DNA of 64,000 bases from Bryobacteraceae bacterium (GTDB lineage Bacteria > Acidobacteriota > Terriglobia > Bryobacterales > Bryobacteraceae), in assembly GCA_025056455.1 (NCBI GenBank), contig JANWVY010000001.1:443757-507756 (forward strand), written 5' to 3'. Below, piece after piece: positions 33,645-43,342 of this stretch; position 1 is the first letter of the stretch, and each line of letters begins with the position of its first letter. A program made the translations under genes and the position numbers. The notes under the pieces are model-generated. The model made no database searches. It was not told the origin of the DNA and saw only the letters and a list, made by a program, of their open reading frames with translations.

Positions 33645-35063
33645 ATGGTGATCACACCCGCCCAATACGCTCAGACTCCGGTCTATGACCTGCTGGTTGA
33701 GGCCGCGCAGGGGCGCCTCGGTTTCGATCAGAGACTGGTGCGCGCCATCGTCGAGCGGGGCGAACAAGCTGTGCAAGACATCGTGCGATTTGGGTTTGGC
33801 GACCGGTCCTCGGACCGCGTGCGCCTCGAGGAAGACCTCATCGCGATCCTCGAACACCTGGCTTGCCCGCAGGGTCTGCCCTTTCTTATCGCCTGCCTCC
33901 GGCAGGAGCCGCTTGATCCCTCGGAAGAGCTCATCCGAGCCCTGCAACGGCTTGGACCGGAAGCCATTGGGCCGCTGGTCGAGCTTTACGGCGAGCTGGG
34001 GCATGAGAAAGGGGGTGACGTTGCTTTTATCCTAGCCACCTTCCGCAACCGTGATCCCCGTATTCTTCAACTGCTGGTGGACCGGATTCCCTACGACGCC
34101 GGTGACGCTGCCTTCCTTTTGGGAGTGTTTGGCGATCCCGCCGCAAAGCCAGTGCTCGAAGAGCTCATCGAACGCGCTACAAAAGACCCCTCGCTGGCGC
34201 GCAGTTTGGGCAACGAAGCCGAGGAAGCACTCTCGGCCTTAGAATGCACCGTTGTGGAAGATCCCCCAGTTCCGACAAGCATTTTTGACCTCTACCCGGA
34301 AGCAATAGAGCCTTTGTTTGACGTTTTAACCGTGGAGGAAAAGATCGAATTTCTGCAAAGCGATTCGGCGGAGTTGCGCGCCGATTGCGCGAGAAGCTTT
34401 ATCGACCAGGAGCTGCCAGAAGAGGTTGCCAAGCTGCTTATTGAAATGGCTCGGACGGATCCGAACGTAGGGGTCCGGGCCGTGGCCTGCGCTGCGCTTG
34501 GTTCCCGGGCTGACGAGGCGCCTGTCTGGGCCCTGCTGCGCGAGAAACTGGAGGACGGGGCCGCGCCCGCCGCCGAGCGATGTGGAGCTCTGGTGGGCCT
34601 CGCCTCCCGGCTCCGAGACGATGCCGAGCTAAAAACCTATGTCGAGCGCTTCTATAGCGACCCTGCCACGCGGGCACGGGCCCTGGAGGCGATGTGGCGC
34701 AGTATGGACCCCAGTTATGCCCCCCTCTTCCGCCAGCATCTGGAAGACCCCGATATCGACATCCGAAGACAGGCGATTAAAGGGATCGGTTTTCTCGAGG
34801 TCTCAAGCGAGGCCTCGCGGCTGGTTCCGTTGTTCCAAGATGAGGAATTTCGCCTCGATGCTCTCTTTAGCTACGCGCTTTGCGTGTCCGTAGAACGACT
34901 GGAGCGAGGCGAGATGGCAGCTCTGCTGCGTCGCATTGAGGAGATCGCTGGCGGTTTATCCGAACACGAGGGTGAGGTGGTGGAAACGGCGCTCGACACC
35001 CGCCTGATTCTGCATGGTCAAGAACCGGTGTTTTCGCCGGCTGGTGCGAGAGATCTAGATTAA
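33645..35063 (+). CDS. HEAT-repeat protein
   Basis: 472-residue soluble protein built of alpha-helical HEAT-like repeats (for example LPFLIACLRQEPLDPSEELI, DPNVGVRAVACAALGS, DPDIDIRRQAIKGIGF), acidic overall, with no signal peptide and no catalytic motif. Such proteins are usually protein-interaction scaffolds. The ATG at 33645 is preferred to a TTG at 33627. It lies 26 bp after the SDR gene on the same strand. The role is unknown. Confidence 0.75.
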   Translation: MVITPAQYAQTPVYDLLVEAAQGRLGFDQRLVRAIVERGEQAVQDIVRFGFGDRSSDRVRLEEDLIAILEHLACPQGLPFLIACLRQEPLDPSEELIRALQRLGPEAIGPLVELYGELGHEKGGDVAFILATFRNRDPRILQLLVDRIPYDAGDAAFLLGVFGDPAAKPVLEELIERATKDPSLARSLGNEAEEALSALECTVVEDPPVPTSIFDLYPEAIEPLFDVLTVEEKIEFLQSDSAELRADCARSFIDQELPEEVAKLLIEMARTDPNVGVRAVACAALGSRADEAPVWALLREKLEDGAAPAAERCGALVGLASRLRDDAELKTYVERFYSDPATRARALEAMWRSMDPSYAPLFRQHLEDPDIDIRRQAIKGIGFLEVSSEASRLVPLFQDEEFRLDALFSYALCVSVERLERGEMAALLRRIEEIAGGLSEHEGEVVETALDTRLILHGQEPVFSPAGARDLD

Positions 35064-35464
35064 TCGAGGATCGCTCTCGTAATTTTTACTCGCTCCACCT
35101 TCCCTCCGCGTCTCGATCTGGGAGAATTTACCAACCCCCGAGCGACCCGGTGACGGACCACTGCTGAAGTGGTTGAATTTGTCTGTTTGGCATGGGGCAT
35201 GCACGAACGGAAATCGGAGGAGAAAAGGCAGGCTCAAGGGACGGCCGGTTGCTTCTTCCGATGCAAGCCCGCGATCGTTCTGTCCAACCTCAACCAACCC
35301 GCCGGTTCCATCTTCTTCCATCTGCCCTATCCAACCCAAGTCCTCTTGAGCCTTAGACCTTTACTCGCGCAACAGGAACTCGGCTGTCGAGCGACTCATT
35401 CCAGCCAACCCCGTCAACCAGGTTTCAGCTCGCTTGTCGAAGGTGCTAGCACTTCGGCGGCGAG
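35064..35464. other. 401-bp intergenic stretch between convergent genes
   Basis: Lies between the ends of the HEAT-repeat gene and the minus-strand regulator gene. Short frames on both strands show no domain. No RNA gene or clear hairpin-plus-T-run terminator was recognised. Confidence 0.4.
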
Positions 35465-36748
35465 TTACCAAACATGGACGGCCAGAATCCGGGGCGGATT
35501 GGGCAACTCGCGAACAATTCGCGTCTCGAGCACAATCTGAAAATTCCTCTCTTCCCAACCTTTGGGGGCGAGACGAGCGAACTCATTCCAATAGTGTTCG
35601 GCACTTAGAAATTCAGCAGCGACTTGAGTGCCAAATCCGTTGAGTCCAGCAACTGAGACCACGACTTGCCTTGACACCGGCATAATCGTGCGCGAGATGA
35701 TGGCGTAGTCGAGCTCCTGCGAAGCGTAAGGCCAAACCTTTGATACCTTCCACTTCGGTTCACCTGAACTGTCGCGGTCCCGTATCCAGGTAGTCTCAGA
35801 ACTTCCCTGTCCCACCGACTCAAAACGGTATCGTAGACCCGAACTCAGCTCCATGGCCCAGGGATTGTGATAAGCGCCTAGCAAAATGACCTGCCCCTTG
35901 CGAATCGCCTCGGCGGAAACCTCAGACACCAGCCGCACGTCGATCTTCGCCCCGCGGCGCGCGAGAAACGTGGCCAGTTGAAGAATTGCGCGAAAATTCT
36001 GGACCGACATTTCACCGAATGGTACCAAAGCAACATTGCCGGGACTTAAAACTAGATCCAAACGTGTTTTCCCATGGAGGGAGGCATTCTTGAGCGCCTC
36101 GGCCACTGGAGCGTCGAAGAACCATCGCTCCCGCGCGGGAATGCACAAGAGAACGGATTCGTCGGAACGGTCAAAAGGCGCCCAAAAGCTCTCGAAGGCA
36201 TCTGTCGAAAACCGGACATAGATCCAACGACCGAGGAACAGTATGGCCAATCCAAGCGCAAGGCCAACTGCTATGAAACTCTTGCGGCGGGCTTGCGGCT
36301 TGGTTTTCCAGTTTTGAAAAGCGCTTGCCGCACCAGCCTGGCCGACGACTTCAAGTGGTGGCTGCTCGGATGTTCCGTCCTGCCAGCGGAAAACAGGAAC
36401 GTAGGATCCCACGGGAAGATCGATTCTCAGCGGCTCGGACTTACCAGTCTCGCTGTAACACGCCGCCAAGCGCTTCCGCACTTCATTTGCTTTGACGCGA
36501 ACGATCGCATCGTTTGACGTGTCGTAGTCGATCTTGCGGCCAAAAATAGCAGCCCCAATTACCCGTTCCTTCAGGGAATCGAAATCTCCCTCAAGGCGCT
36601 TCAGGACCAGAAATTGGAGCAGATCCTGACAACGCTTGCTCCCCTGGAACGTCGGCGAACGCAAAATGCGGTTAAGGGATTCGATAACCTGCTGTCGATT
36701 GGGTTCAGGCCTTTGCTGTGACGCCGCAGGTGGCTTTGTGGGAATCAA
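35465..36748 (-). CDS. Membrane-anchored putative regulator beside a TonB receptor
   Basis: About 427 residues. The N-terminal region (about 20-130) is helical and conserved-looking: RILRSPTFQGSKRCQDLLQF, ERVIGAAIFGRKIDYDTSND, VRVKANEVRKRLAACY, ending in DLPVGSYVPVF. This block recurs in many Acidobacteriota proteins and resembles a transcription-factor-like winged-helix module, though I cannot name it. One transmembrane helix (IAVGLALGLAILFLGRWIYV) separates it from a predicted periplasmic domain of about 250 residues. I chose the TTG at 36748 because AGGAGAGAGG lies about 10 nt upstream; an in-frame TTG at 36802 would add 18 residues without a ribosome-binding site. It is divergent from the fourth TonB receptor, suggesting it senses a periplasmic signal and controls that receptor. 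Confidence 0.65.
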   Translation of the reverse strand: MIPTKPPAASQQRPEPNRQQVIESLNRILRSPTFQGSKRCQDLLQFLVLKRLEGDFDSLKERVIGAAIFGRKIDYDTSNDAIVRVKANEVRKRLAACYSETGKSEPLRIDLPVGSYVPVFRWQDGTSEQPPLEVVGQAGAASAFQNWKTKPQARRKSFIAVGLALGLAILFLGRWIYVRFSTDAFESFWAPFDRSDESVLLCIPARERWFFDAPVAEALKNASLHGKTRLDLVLSPGNVALVPFGEMSVQNFRAILQLATFLARRGAKIDVRLVSEVSAEAIRKGQVILLGAYHNPWAMELSSGLRYRFESVGQGSSETTWIRDRDSSGEPKWKVSKVWPYASQELDYAIISRTIMPVSRQVVVSVAGLNGFGTQVAAEFLSAEHYWNEFARLAPKGWEERNFQIVLETRIVRELPNPPRILAVHVW

Positions 36749-36890
36749 GAGAAAAGCCCTCTCTCCTGAGCATAACGGAGCGACTTCGCTCTGACAACTC
36801 AAAGGTTACACACGTTACAGCTTTGCTGAGAATAGAGAAGTCTTTCTCTACGTATGACTTACGACGGGTAGAAACAAACCGTTACGAACC

Positions 36891-36919
36891 TTGACGCACC
36901 CCCCTAAACCCCCTAGACT
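36891..36919 (+). promoter_or_regulatory. Candidate sigma70-like promoter of the fourth TonB receptor
   Basis: TTGACG (36891-36896) and TAGACT (36914-36919) are 17 bp apart. The predicted start near 36926 leaves a leader of about 32 nt containing AAAGGAG before the receptor ATG. Upstream, at 36806-36890, the motif GTTAC recurs three times (TTACACACGTTACAG, CCGTTACGAACC), which could be regulator sites. Confidence 0.55.
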
Positions 36920-36957
36920 TGGGTGAAAGTGAGGCGTAAAGGAGCCTGCCTACAGCC

Positions 36958-39900
36958 ATGCACGTTCGTCAGCAAGCTGGATTTGTTGTTCTGGTCGGTT
37001 TGATTGCGTTGTTAAGGCCAACGGCCACGAGCCAAACGATCACGGCCCGGCTGATTGGCACGGTTACGGATCCAAGTGGAGCGCCAGTACCGGATGCTGA
37101 GGTTACCGTCACAAATTTGAAAACCAACCAAGAGCGACAAGCAAAAACCAATTCATTTGGTGCCTACGAGTTAGCGTTCCTACCGGTTGGCGAATACCGC
37201 ATGCAAGTGAGTTCGAATGGCTTTCAAACAGCGCGAGTGGAAAGGTTTGAGTTAAGCCTCGGTCAAACTGCTCGTCTCGACGTTTCTTTGACGATTGGCA
37301 GTGTCAGCGAGTCAGTTACCATCGAGGCGACGTCTCTGAGTCTTCAAACGGAAAATGCCACCTTAGGCACTGTGATCGATCGCCAAAAAGTTGCGGAGCT
37401 GCCGCTGAACGGGCGGTCGTTTATTCAATTAGCACTCCTGATGCCCGGCGTAAATCCTGTCACCCCGGGCAGCTTGAGCGCCCGTAGCGCGGGAGGATCG
37501 CTCGGGCAAGCTGTGGGCATGAACGCCAACGGATTCCGCGACAACCAGAATCGCTACTACTACGATGGGGTCGAGGCCATGTCTTTGGGCTCTTACAGTT
37601 TCTCTTTCTCGCTTTCGATTGACGCCATCCAAGAGTTCAAAGTTGAAACGAGCACCTACTCCGCAGCCACCGGTGCGGCACCTGGCGGACACGTGAATCT
37701 TACGACGAAAAGCGGCACTAATCAGTGGCACGGTCAGCTCTGGGAATTTAATCGAAACGACAAGCTCACGGCGCTCGAACCCTTCCAGGCTTATCGTCCT
37801 GGCGCGAGGCCGCCGCGGTTGAATCGAAATCAGTTTGGAGGCAATCTGGGAGGTCCCGTACGTTTCCCTGGGATTTATAACGGGAAAGATAGGACGTTCT
37901 TTTTCTTCAATGCAGAACTGGGCCGGCTCATTACGGGAACGTCCGGAAACCGCGTACTCGTCCCACCTATGCCCTATCGCCGCGGCGATTTTTCCGACGC
38001 AGCCGTCAGAATTTTCGATCCCTTGACAGGTCAGCCTTTCCCGAATAACGTGATTCCGGCAAGCCGGATCAATCCCATCACCGGGGGTTACCTCAAGTGG
38101 GTACCTCCACCAAACTTTAATGAAGCGGCTGTCAACTACATTAGTCCGGCCGTCTCCGCCCCCACGAATCAAAACCAATACGTTAACCGGATCGACCACC
38201 GACTGAACAATAAGAACTCGCTTTATGGAACCTACATTTACAACTGGCAATATGGTCGCACCGTACCCACTTTTGAATTTGACTGGATCGCTTCCCGAGT
38301 GCGGTCTCAACACGCTAGCCTCACCGACACGCATGTTTTTTCGCCAACGCTAGTAAACGAGCTGCGTTTGGGCTGGCACCGTCGCCGCCCGGAGCAACTG
38401 TTCGGAACAAGCTACCGGGAGGAGTACAACATCGCGAATCAGCTGGGACTTCCTGGTGTTTCGAAGGAGCCTCGCAACTACGGGCCGCCGACCTTTTGGA
38501 ACACGGGTTATACACTGCCAGAGGTCCGCTACATCGGTCCGGCCAATCAGCATAATCAAATCTGGCAGGTTGCGGATAATCTGTCATGGACCTCTGGGAC
38601 GCACTCCTTGAAGTTCGGCGGCGTAATTTTCCGGCGTAACTTCAGCTTTGACGAGGCGTTCAACCCAAGGGGCACGTTTACCTTCGATGGCCGCACGACG
38701 TCGGGCGGAGGCCCCGCGGTGCAACAGCATGCTTTTGCAGCCTACCTTCTGGGTCTTGCGACGAACGCCACGCTTAGTCCTGACCCCTTTGCCAATCGAA
38801 TGAACCACTGGTGGTACTCCGTCTATGCCCAGGATGACTGGAAAGTCACGCGTAGTCTCACGTTAAATCTCGGCCTCCGTTATGACTTCTTCCAGCCGCC
38901 AGTGGAACGGGGCAAAATTACAAACTTTGAACTTCTTGGAGCGGTGCCCGGCTTCATTGTGTCTCGCCAGCTGTATGGCGGCTTCCCACCCCAGGACAAC
39001 CTGCCCGACACTCCGGGATACCCTCGAAAAAGTTTAGTGTTTCCCGATAAAAACAACTTCGGTCCCCACGTCGGCTTCGCTTGGAAGACGCCGAAATTCG
39101 AGAATCTGGTCGTGAGAGGAGGCTACGGGCTGTACTACACTCAGGAGATCACGAATTCTTTTACGGTGTTGACGCTCAACCCTCCAATTGTCAGAAACTT
39201 CTCCTTTGATGCACTCTTTGATCGACCGCTAGTTGTGGACAAAGTTTTCCTCGGCACGGGAACTGCCGTAACCGGGCAGTTTGGTACTCAATCGGTTGAC
39301 CCGCGCCTGCGCGACGCCTACGCCCAACAATGGAATTTGACCATACAGAAAAAGCTACCCGCAGCCATTTACTTTGACATTGGCTACGTGGGCAGCAAGG
39401 GTACGAACTTAGTCATCGGCTATGATGGGAACCGGCCGATCGATGTGATTACGCCGGGCCCCGGCGTGCTGCCGGTGGCGGCGCGCCGCCCATTCCAGGG
39501 TTTTGCCGGGATGTCTGTGGCCAAATCCATTGGTAATTCGACTTACCACAGCCTGCAAATGAAAGGGGAACGGCGCGTTTCGCGTGGACTGTCTTTTATT
39601 GCCTCTTATACATGGTCGAAAGCGCTTTCAACGATGGATCAAAGCACGGTCGGGGGCGGTTTTTTTAGCGACGGAGTGCAAAATATTTTCGATTTACGGG
39701 GAGAAAAAGCTCCCGCCGCCTTTGATTTGCGCCATCGCTTTTCGCTGGCTGTGATCTACGATCTGGGATTATGGCGAAACAGCAGCTCGAAGGCGCTGCG
39801 AACGGTTCTGGGTGGCTGGCAGCTTGGAACCATTGTGACCGAACAAACTGGATTCGCTTCTAACCTAGCGCGAGTAGGTGACACCACGGGAACCGGTATT

Positions 39901-40272
39901 AGTTCTCGACCCGACCGAATCGCCGATCCGATTCTGCCTCGGAGCGCCCGGTCGCGCGATCGATGGTTCAATACCTCTGCCTTCGCGATGCCCACGCCGG
40001 GCAGGTTTGGCAACTCGAGCCGACATCCAATTTATTTGCCTGGCTTGAACAACGTGGACTTTCTGACATCAAAAACTTTCGCCATCGCCGATCGGCACCA
40101 GTTACAATTCCGGGCCGAATTCTTCAACTTTTTGAATCATGTCAATCTTGGAGCGCCAGGACGAAACCTCCAAGTGCCGGCCACCTTCGGCCGCATTACT
40201 TCCGCTGTGCAGGGCCCAGGCCACGAGAGCGGACAGCGCGTGATCCAGCTCGCGCTGAAATATTCGTTTTAG
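36958..40272 (+). CDS. Oar-like TonB-dependent outer-membrane receptor (membrane-regulator-linked)
   Basis: 1104 residues. Signal peptide about 1-25, regulatory-like domain about 30-90 (GTVTDPSGAPVPDAEVTVTN, YELAFLPVGEYRMQV), plug domain with GGHVNLTTKSGTNQWHG near residues 245-260, and a long beta-barrel ending in LALKYSF. The start follows a good promoter and a Shine-Dalgarno. It is a single-gene unit, divergent from the membrane-anchored putative regulator and followed by the convergent clpP. No enzymes accompany it, so its substrate cannot be guessed. Confidence 0.9.
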   Translation: MHVRQQAGFVVLVGLIALLRPTATSQTITARLIGTVTDPSGAPVPDAEVTVTNLKTNQERQAKTNSFGAYELAFLPVGEYRMQVSSNGFQTARVERFELSLGQTARLDVSLTIGSVSESVTIEATSLSLQTENATLGTVIDRQKVAELPLNGRSFIQLALLMPGVNPVTPGSLSARSAGGSLGQAVGMNANGFRDNQNRYYYDGVEAMSLGSYSFSFSLSIDAIQEFKVETSTYSAATGAAPGGHVNLTTKSGTNQWHGQLWEFNRNDKLTALEPFQAYRPGARPPRLNRNQFGGNLGGPVRFPGIYNGKDRTFFFFNAELGRLITGTSGNRVLVPPMPYRRGDFSDAAVRIFDPLTGQPFPNNVIPASRINPITGGYLKWVPPPNFNEAAVNYISPAVSAPTNQNQYVNRIDHRLNNKNSLYGTYIYNWQYGRTVPTFEFDWIASRVRSQHASLTDTHVFSPTLVNELRLGWHRRRPEQLFGTSYREEYNIANQLGLPGVSKEPRNYGPPTFWNTGYTLPEVRYIGPANQHNQIWQVADNLSWTSGTHSLKFGGVIFRRNFSFDEAFNPRGTFTFDGRTTSGGGPAVQQHAFAAYLLGLATNATLSPDPFANRMNHWWYSVYAQDDWKVTRSLTLNLGLRYDFFQPPVERGKITNFELLGAVPGFIVSRQLYGGFPPQDNLPDTPGYPRKSLVFPDKNNFGPHVGFAWKTPKFENLVVRGGYGLYYTQEITNSFTVLTLNPPIVRNFSFDALFDRPLVVDKVFLGTGTAVTGQFGTQSVDPRLRDAYAQQWNLTIQKKLPAAIYFDIGYVGSKGTNLVIGYDGNRPIDVITPGPGVLPVAARRPFQGFAGMSVAKSIGNSTYHSLQMKGERRVSRGLSFIASYTWSKALSTMDQSTVGGGFFSDGVQNIFDLRGEKAPAAFDLRHRFSLAVIYDLGLWRNSSSKALRTVLGGWQLGTIVTEQTGFASNLARVGDTTGTGISSRPDRIADPILPRSARSRDRWFNTSAFAMPTPGRFGNSSRHPIYLPGLNNVDFLTSKTFAIADRHQLQFRAEFFNFLNHVNLGAPGRNLQVPATFGRITSAVQGPGHESGQRVIQLALKYSF

Positions 40273-40394
40273 ACTCCCTTGCAGAGATGCGCTCGTGGTA
40301 GATGAGCGAGTCTTAACGCAACTACAGGGTTCTGTCTACGAGATTCCAGGTGTACAGTCTTCCTGATCCGTGCGCCAAGCCCTAGCGAGCGAAC

Positions 40395-41003
40395 TCAGGA
40401 CCGCGTTTGGTCGCGGGAAGTGATGATGCGGTCGATCATGCCATACTCCAGCGCTTGCTTGGGCTCCATGATATAGTCCCGATCGACGTCCCGCGCAATC
40501 CGCTCGATCGGCTGGTTGCATGCTTCGGCGAGAATTTCATTCAATTTTTCGCGCATCCGAAGGATTTCCTTGGCGTAAATGTCAATATCGGCAGCCTGTC
40601 CGGCCAGCCCGCTCATGGAAGGCTGGTGAATCAGGATGCGCGAATGGGGCAAACTGAAGCGCTTGCCCTTCGTGCCGCAGGCCAGCAGCACAGCCGCCAT
40701 CGAGGCCGCTTGACCGACGCAATAGGTTGTGATGTCGGGCTCCACCAAACGCATCGTGTCGAGGATCGCCAGACCCGCCGTAATCGAACCCCCTGGCGAG
40801 TTGATATAGAGAGAAATGTCCTTCTCAGGATCTTCCGCCGCCAGAAACAGCATCTGCGCGATCACCAGGTTCGCCACTTGGTCATCGATCGGCGTTCCCA
40901 AAAAGATAATGTTTTCCTTCAAGAGACGGGAATAGATGTCGTAAGCCCGTTCTCCTCTCGAGGTCTGCTCCACAACCATCGGGACCAGCACCGAGTTCTG
41001 CAT
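40395..41003 (-). CDS. clpP: ATP-dependent Clp protease proteolytic subunit
   Basis: 202-residue serine peptidase forming the tetradecameric Clp barrel that degrades proteins unfolded by ClpX or ClpA/C. The catalytic triad is S101 (GQAASMAAV), H126 (ILIHQP) and D172 (RDVDRD). A ribosome-binding site AAGGAG stands 10 nt before the ATG. Neither tig nor clpX is adjacent, unlike in most bacteria. It is the housekeeping type by length and N-terminus ([20 protein letters not shown]). Confidence 0.97.
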   Translation of the reverse strand: MQNSVLVPMVVEQTSRGERAYDIYSRLLKENIIFLGTPIDDQVANLVIAQMLFLAAEDPEKDISLYINSPGGSITAGLAILDTMRLVEPDITTYCVGQAASMAAVLLACGTKGKRFSLPHSRILIHQPSMSGLAGQAADIDIYAKEILRMREKLNEILAEACNQPIERIARDVDRDYIMEPKQALEYGMIDRIITSRDQTRS

Positions 41004-41187
41004 GCGCGTTCGCTCCTTCTCTGGCTACCATCAGAACACAATCTTTACCGACTCTCTCGCCCCCCTAGGCCCGCTTCCTCGCCCTCTTGAATTGAGTGCG
41101 ACCGCGAGACCGGACTGCCCTGGTCCTTGAGCTCGCCTGGCGCCGTGAGGCCGCAACGCAAAACTTCCGGCGTCCGTCCGGTCTCTC

Positions 41188-41643
41188 TCACCGAGAGCCT
41201 TTTGACCGCGCGGAGAAGGCACTGGGAATCGGGCTTCGACTTGGCCGTAGCGGGGAAATGTCGGCAAGTGTGGTCTGCTCCAAATACTTTATGATAAGCG
41301 AATGCAAGGCTTCCCAGCCATCATGCATCTGGCAGCCAGGCGCCTCGCAGCGCGGCTCACCAAGCGGGCAGGCACGTTCACAGGCCCCCGGATCGAAACT
41401 CTGCAACACATCGGCCAAACGAATCTGGGCAGCCCTAGGAACCAGCCCGAAGCCCCCACGCGGCCCTTTCACCGAGCGCAGTAATCCCTTCTGCGCCAAG
41501 TGTTGTAAAAGCTTCGCCAGAAACTGCGATGGCAGCTTCGCTTCCTTGGCGATCTGTTTCGCCATGAGCAAAGTCCCCTGCGGGTAGGACGCCAAATGGG
41601 CCATCGCGCGGAGCGCATATTCAGCGGATTTTGTGAACAGCAT
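41188..41643 (-). CDS. Rrf2-family Fe-S cluster transcriptional regulator
   Basis: 151 residues. N-terminal winged helix (FTKSAEYALRAMAHLASYPQ, KEAKLPSQFLAKLLQHLAQ, VKGPRGGFGL) as in IscR, NsrR and RirA. Four cysteines sit in CERACPLGEPRCEAPGC near residues 108-124 (spacing C-x3-C-x6-C-x4-C), suited to hold an iron-sulfur cluster that senses oxygen, nitric oxide or iron. I start at the ATG 41643; a longer frame to 41763 overlaps the upstream gene end and lacks similarity. No isc or suf genes are adjacent, so the target is unknown. Confidence 0.88.
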   Translation of the reverse strand: MLFTKSAEYALRAMAHLASYPQGTLLMAKQIAKEAKLPSQFLAKLLQHLAQKGLLRSVKGPRGGFGLVPRAAQIRLADVLQSFDPGACERACPLGEPRCEAPGCQMHDGWEALHSLIIKYLEQTTLADISPLRPSRSPIPSAFSARSKGSR

Positions 41644-41752
41644 GACTCTGCCCTCTATTGGGACTTGCGCTCGCGAAAAACTCGATAGCCAAACGTTCTG
41701 GTACCTCGACTCCGTTGTTTCGGGATCGTTCCGTACCTCTAAACAGTCTGAG

Positions 41753-43342
41753 TTATTCTCCAATCAAAAAACGGTAGTATCGTCCCATCCAGTACGGTAG
41801 GAGAAAAAAGGCGCCGTCGTCTTCGGTAGCTCCCTGATTGCCACCATCGAGCCGGAACGGATTTCCGTTCCACTTCATGACGGGGCGTTCGTCGGGAGGC
41901 AACAGAGTTTTGCTTTGGCGCCGGCCAAAGCGGTCCGACTGAGATTCGAACTCAACATCGGGACGGGAAGAATTCTCAATCGTCCAATGCCGCAAATCCA
42001 TGGGAATTCGCTGGAGGGTCCAGACGGCGTCCGCGAGACTCGCGGGTTTGCCCGGTTTGCAAGAAAGATAGATGAAAGTCCACAGGGGATTCTTCTCGCG
42101 AACCATGTTCTGCCACCATTGCTCGAGTGCTTCCAGATAAACCTTGCGCAAAGCAGGATCGGTTTCGTATTTGAGCAGGGGATAGAAAGAGAGCATGGCT
42201 AGTTCTTCGTCGGAGTAATTCACAGTTTCCCGTAACTCGAGATACCGGGCGGTGAGTTGCGCATAACCCTCGTTACGGGCCAGGCGGAGGTATTCGTTTT
42301 GGTAGCGGGGCTCTCTGGTGACGTGAGCAGCAGTTTTGAGGAAGCTGAGAATTTCCAGGGCATTTAGGGGACTGTCTGGCTTTCCCCTTTTGGTGTGAAA
42401 ATACTCCTGGTCCCACCGGCCCCAGAAGGTTGGCTGGCCGTGAAAATCGACCAGCATAAGGTGGTTTTGAAGGATGTGATCGGTGATGCGCCGGACGGCG
42501 TCCGCAATGGGTTGCCGCAGCGAGTCCGTTTTGAGAAGGTCCCAAGCCAGGCCGAGGAGATAATAGTGTCCGACGATTTCGTCAGAGCTTGTGTCCGCCT
42601 TCCACAGCCGCAAGCCGTCGGATGTTAAATTCCAGATGCCGTCGCGGGGCCGCGGCTCATTCCGCAGAATGTAGGAGCGCGCTGGCAAGCCGGGGATTTG
42701 GGTAATGCGCTCGAGTTCCAACAGCGCTTGAACGGACCGCTCTGCTAGGCGCTGGGCCTGAGCTGAGCGTGTTACCGCGAATCGATAGCATTCAGCGGCG
42801 CCGTACAGGGCAGTCCAAAGGCCGTCGTTATCTGAGGAGATGGTTTGGTTGGAGTTCAAGTCGCCTGGTGTGAGAAGCACCGAATCCGCCACCATGCCAT
42901 GACGGTTGTGCCGCTGTTCAATGCGCGCTTCAAACTCTGAGGCTTTCTGCGCGAGCGTCATCCTGCGGAATTCGATGTGCGAAATCCCAGTTTCCGTCCG
43001 GACCCACATGCTGCCGTTGGGGCCAGGCGCCAGGCTGAGGACCCGCCCCGGAGCAAGCCAGCGCCGGGAAGAGAAGTAACGCCGGCGATCTAGGGGCGCC
43101 GCCTGAAGATCTTCGCGCCAAATTCCGCTGCGGGCTGCTGTCCAAATCGCACCATCGGTGGCCTTGGCTTGAAACGTTTCACGCGCGAGGGCGGGGGGAA
43201 CCTGTGGCGACTCGAGGGGGTAGAAATGGGCCACGGCCTGCCGGTAGAGAGTCAACCGCAGCCCGAGCTGGGCTTCTGCCGGCAGAGGCGCCACCAGGAA
43301 AGGCAAAACCCAAATCGTACAACAAACGGCTAATGTTTTCAT
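41753..43342 (-). CDS. Secreted protein with propeller-like N-terminus and alpha-barrel-like C-terminus
   Basis: 529 residues with a signal peptide (MKTLAVCCTIWVLPFLVAPL, cleavage near AEA). Residues about 60-120 carry two short blade-like repeats of the regulator-propeller kind (DGAIWTAARSGIW, NGSMWVRTETGI). The rest is mainly helical (DNDGLWTALYGAAECYRFAV, DEIVGHYYLLGLAWDLL, WDQEYFH, YSDEELAMLSFYPLL), suggesting the six-hairpin alpha/alpha barrel seen in several polysaccharide-active enzymes. No catalytic residues are certain. The ATG overlaps the amidotransferase stop by 4 bp, so the two are one operon. The function is unknown. Confidence 0.7.
   Translation of the reverse strand: MKTLAVCCTIWVLPFLVAPLPAEAQLGLRLTLYRQAVAHFYPLESPQVPPALARETFQAKATDGAIWTAARSGIWREDLQAAPLDRRRYFSSRRWLAPGRVLSLAPGPNGSMWVRTETGISHIEFRRMTLAQKASEFEARIEQRHNRHGMVADSVLLTPGDLNSNQTISSDNDGLWTALYGAAECYRFAVTRSAQAQRLAERSVQALLELERITQIPGLPARSYILRNEPRPRDGIWNLTSDGLRLWKADTSSDEIVGHYYLLGLAWDLLKTDSLRQPIADAVRRITDHILQNHLMLVDFHGQPTFWGRWDQEYFHTKRGKPDSPLNALEILSFLKTAAHVTREPRYQNEYLRLARNEGYAQLTARYLELRETVNYSDEELAMLSFYPLLKYETDPALRKVYLEALEQWWQNMVREKNPLWTFIYLSCKPGKPASLADAVWTLQRIPMDLRHWTIENSSRPDVEFESQSDRFGRRQSKTLLPPDERPVMKWNGNPFRLDGGNQGATEDDGAFFLLPYWMGRYYRFLIGE

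Noticed and set aside
35169-35540. Plus-strand frame of 123 codons between convergent genes
   Set aside because: Runs antisense into the C-terminal end of the membrane-anchored regulator gene and has no domain or conserved motif.
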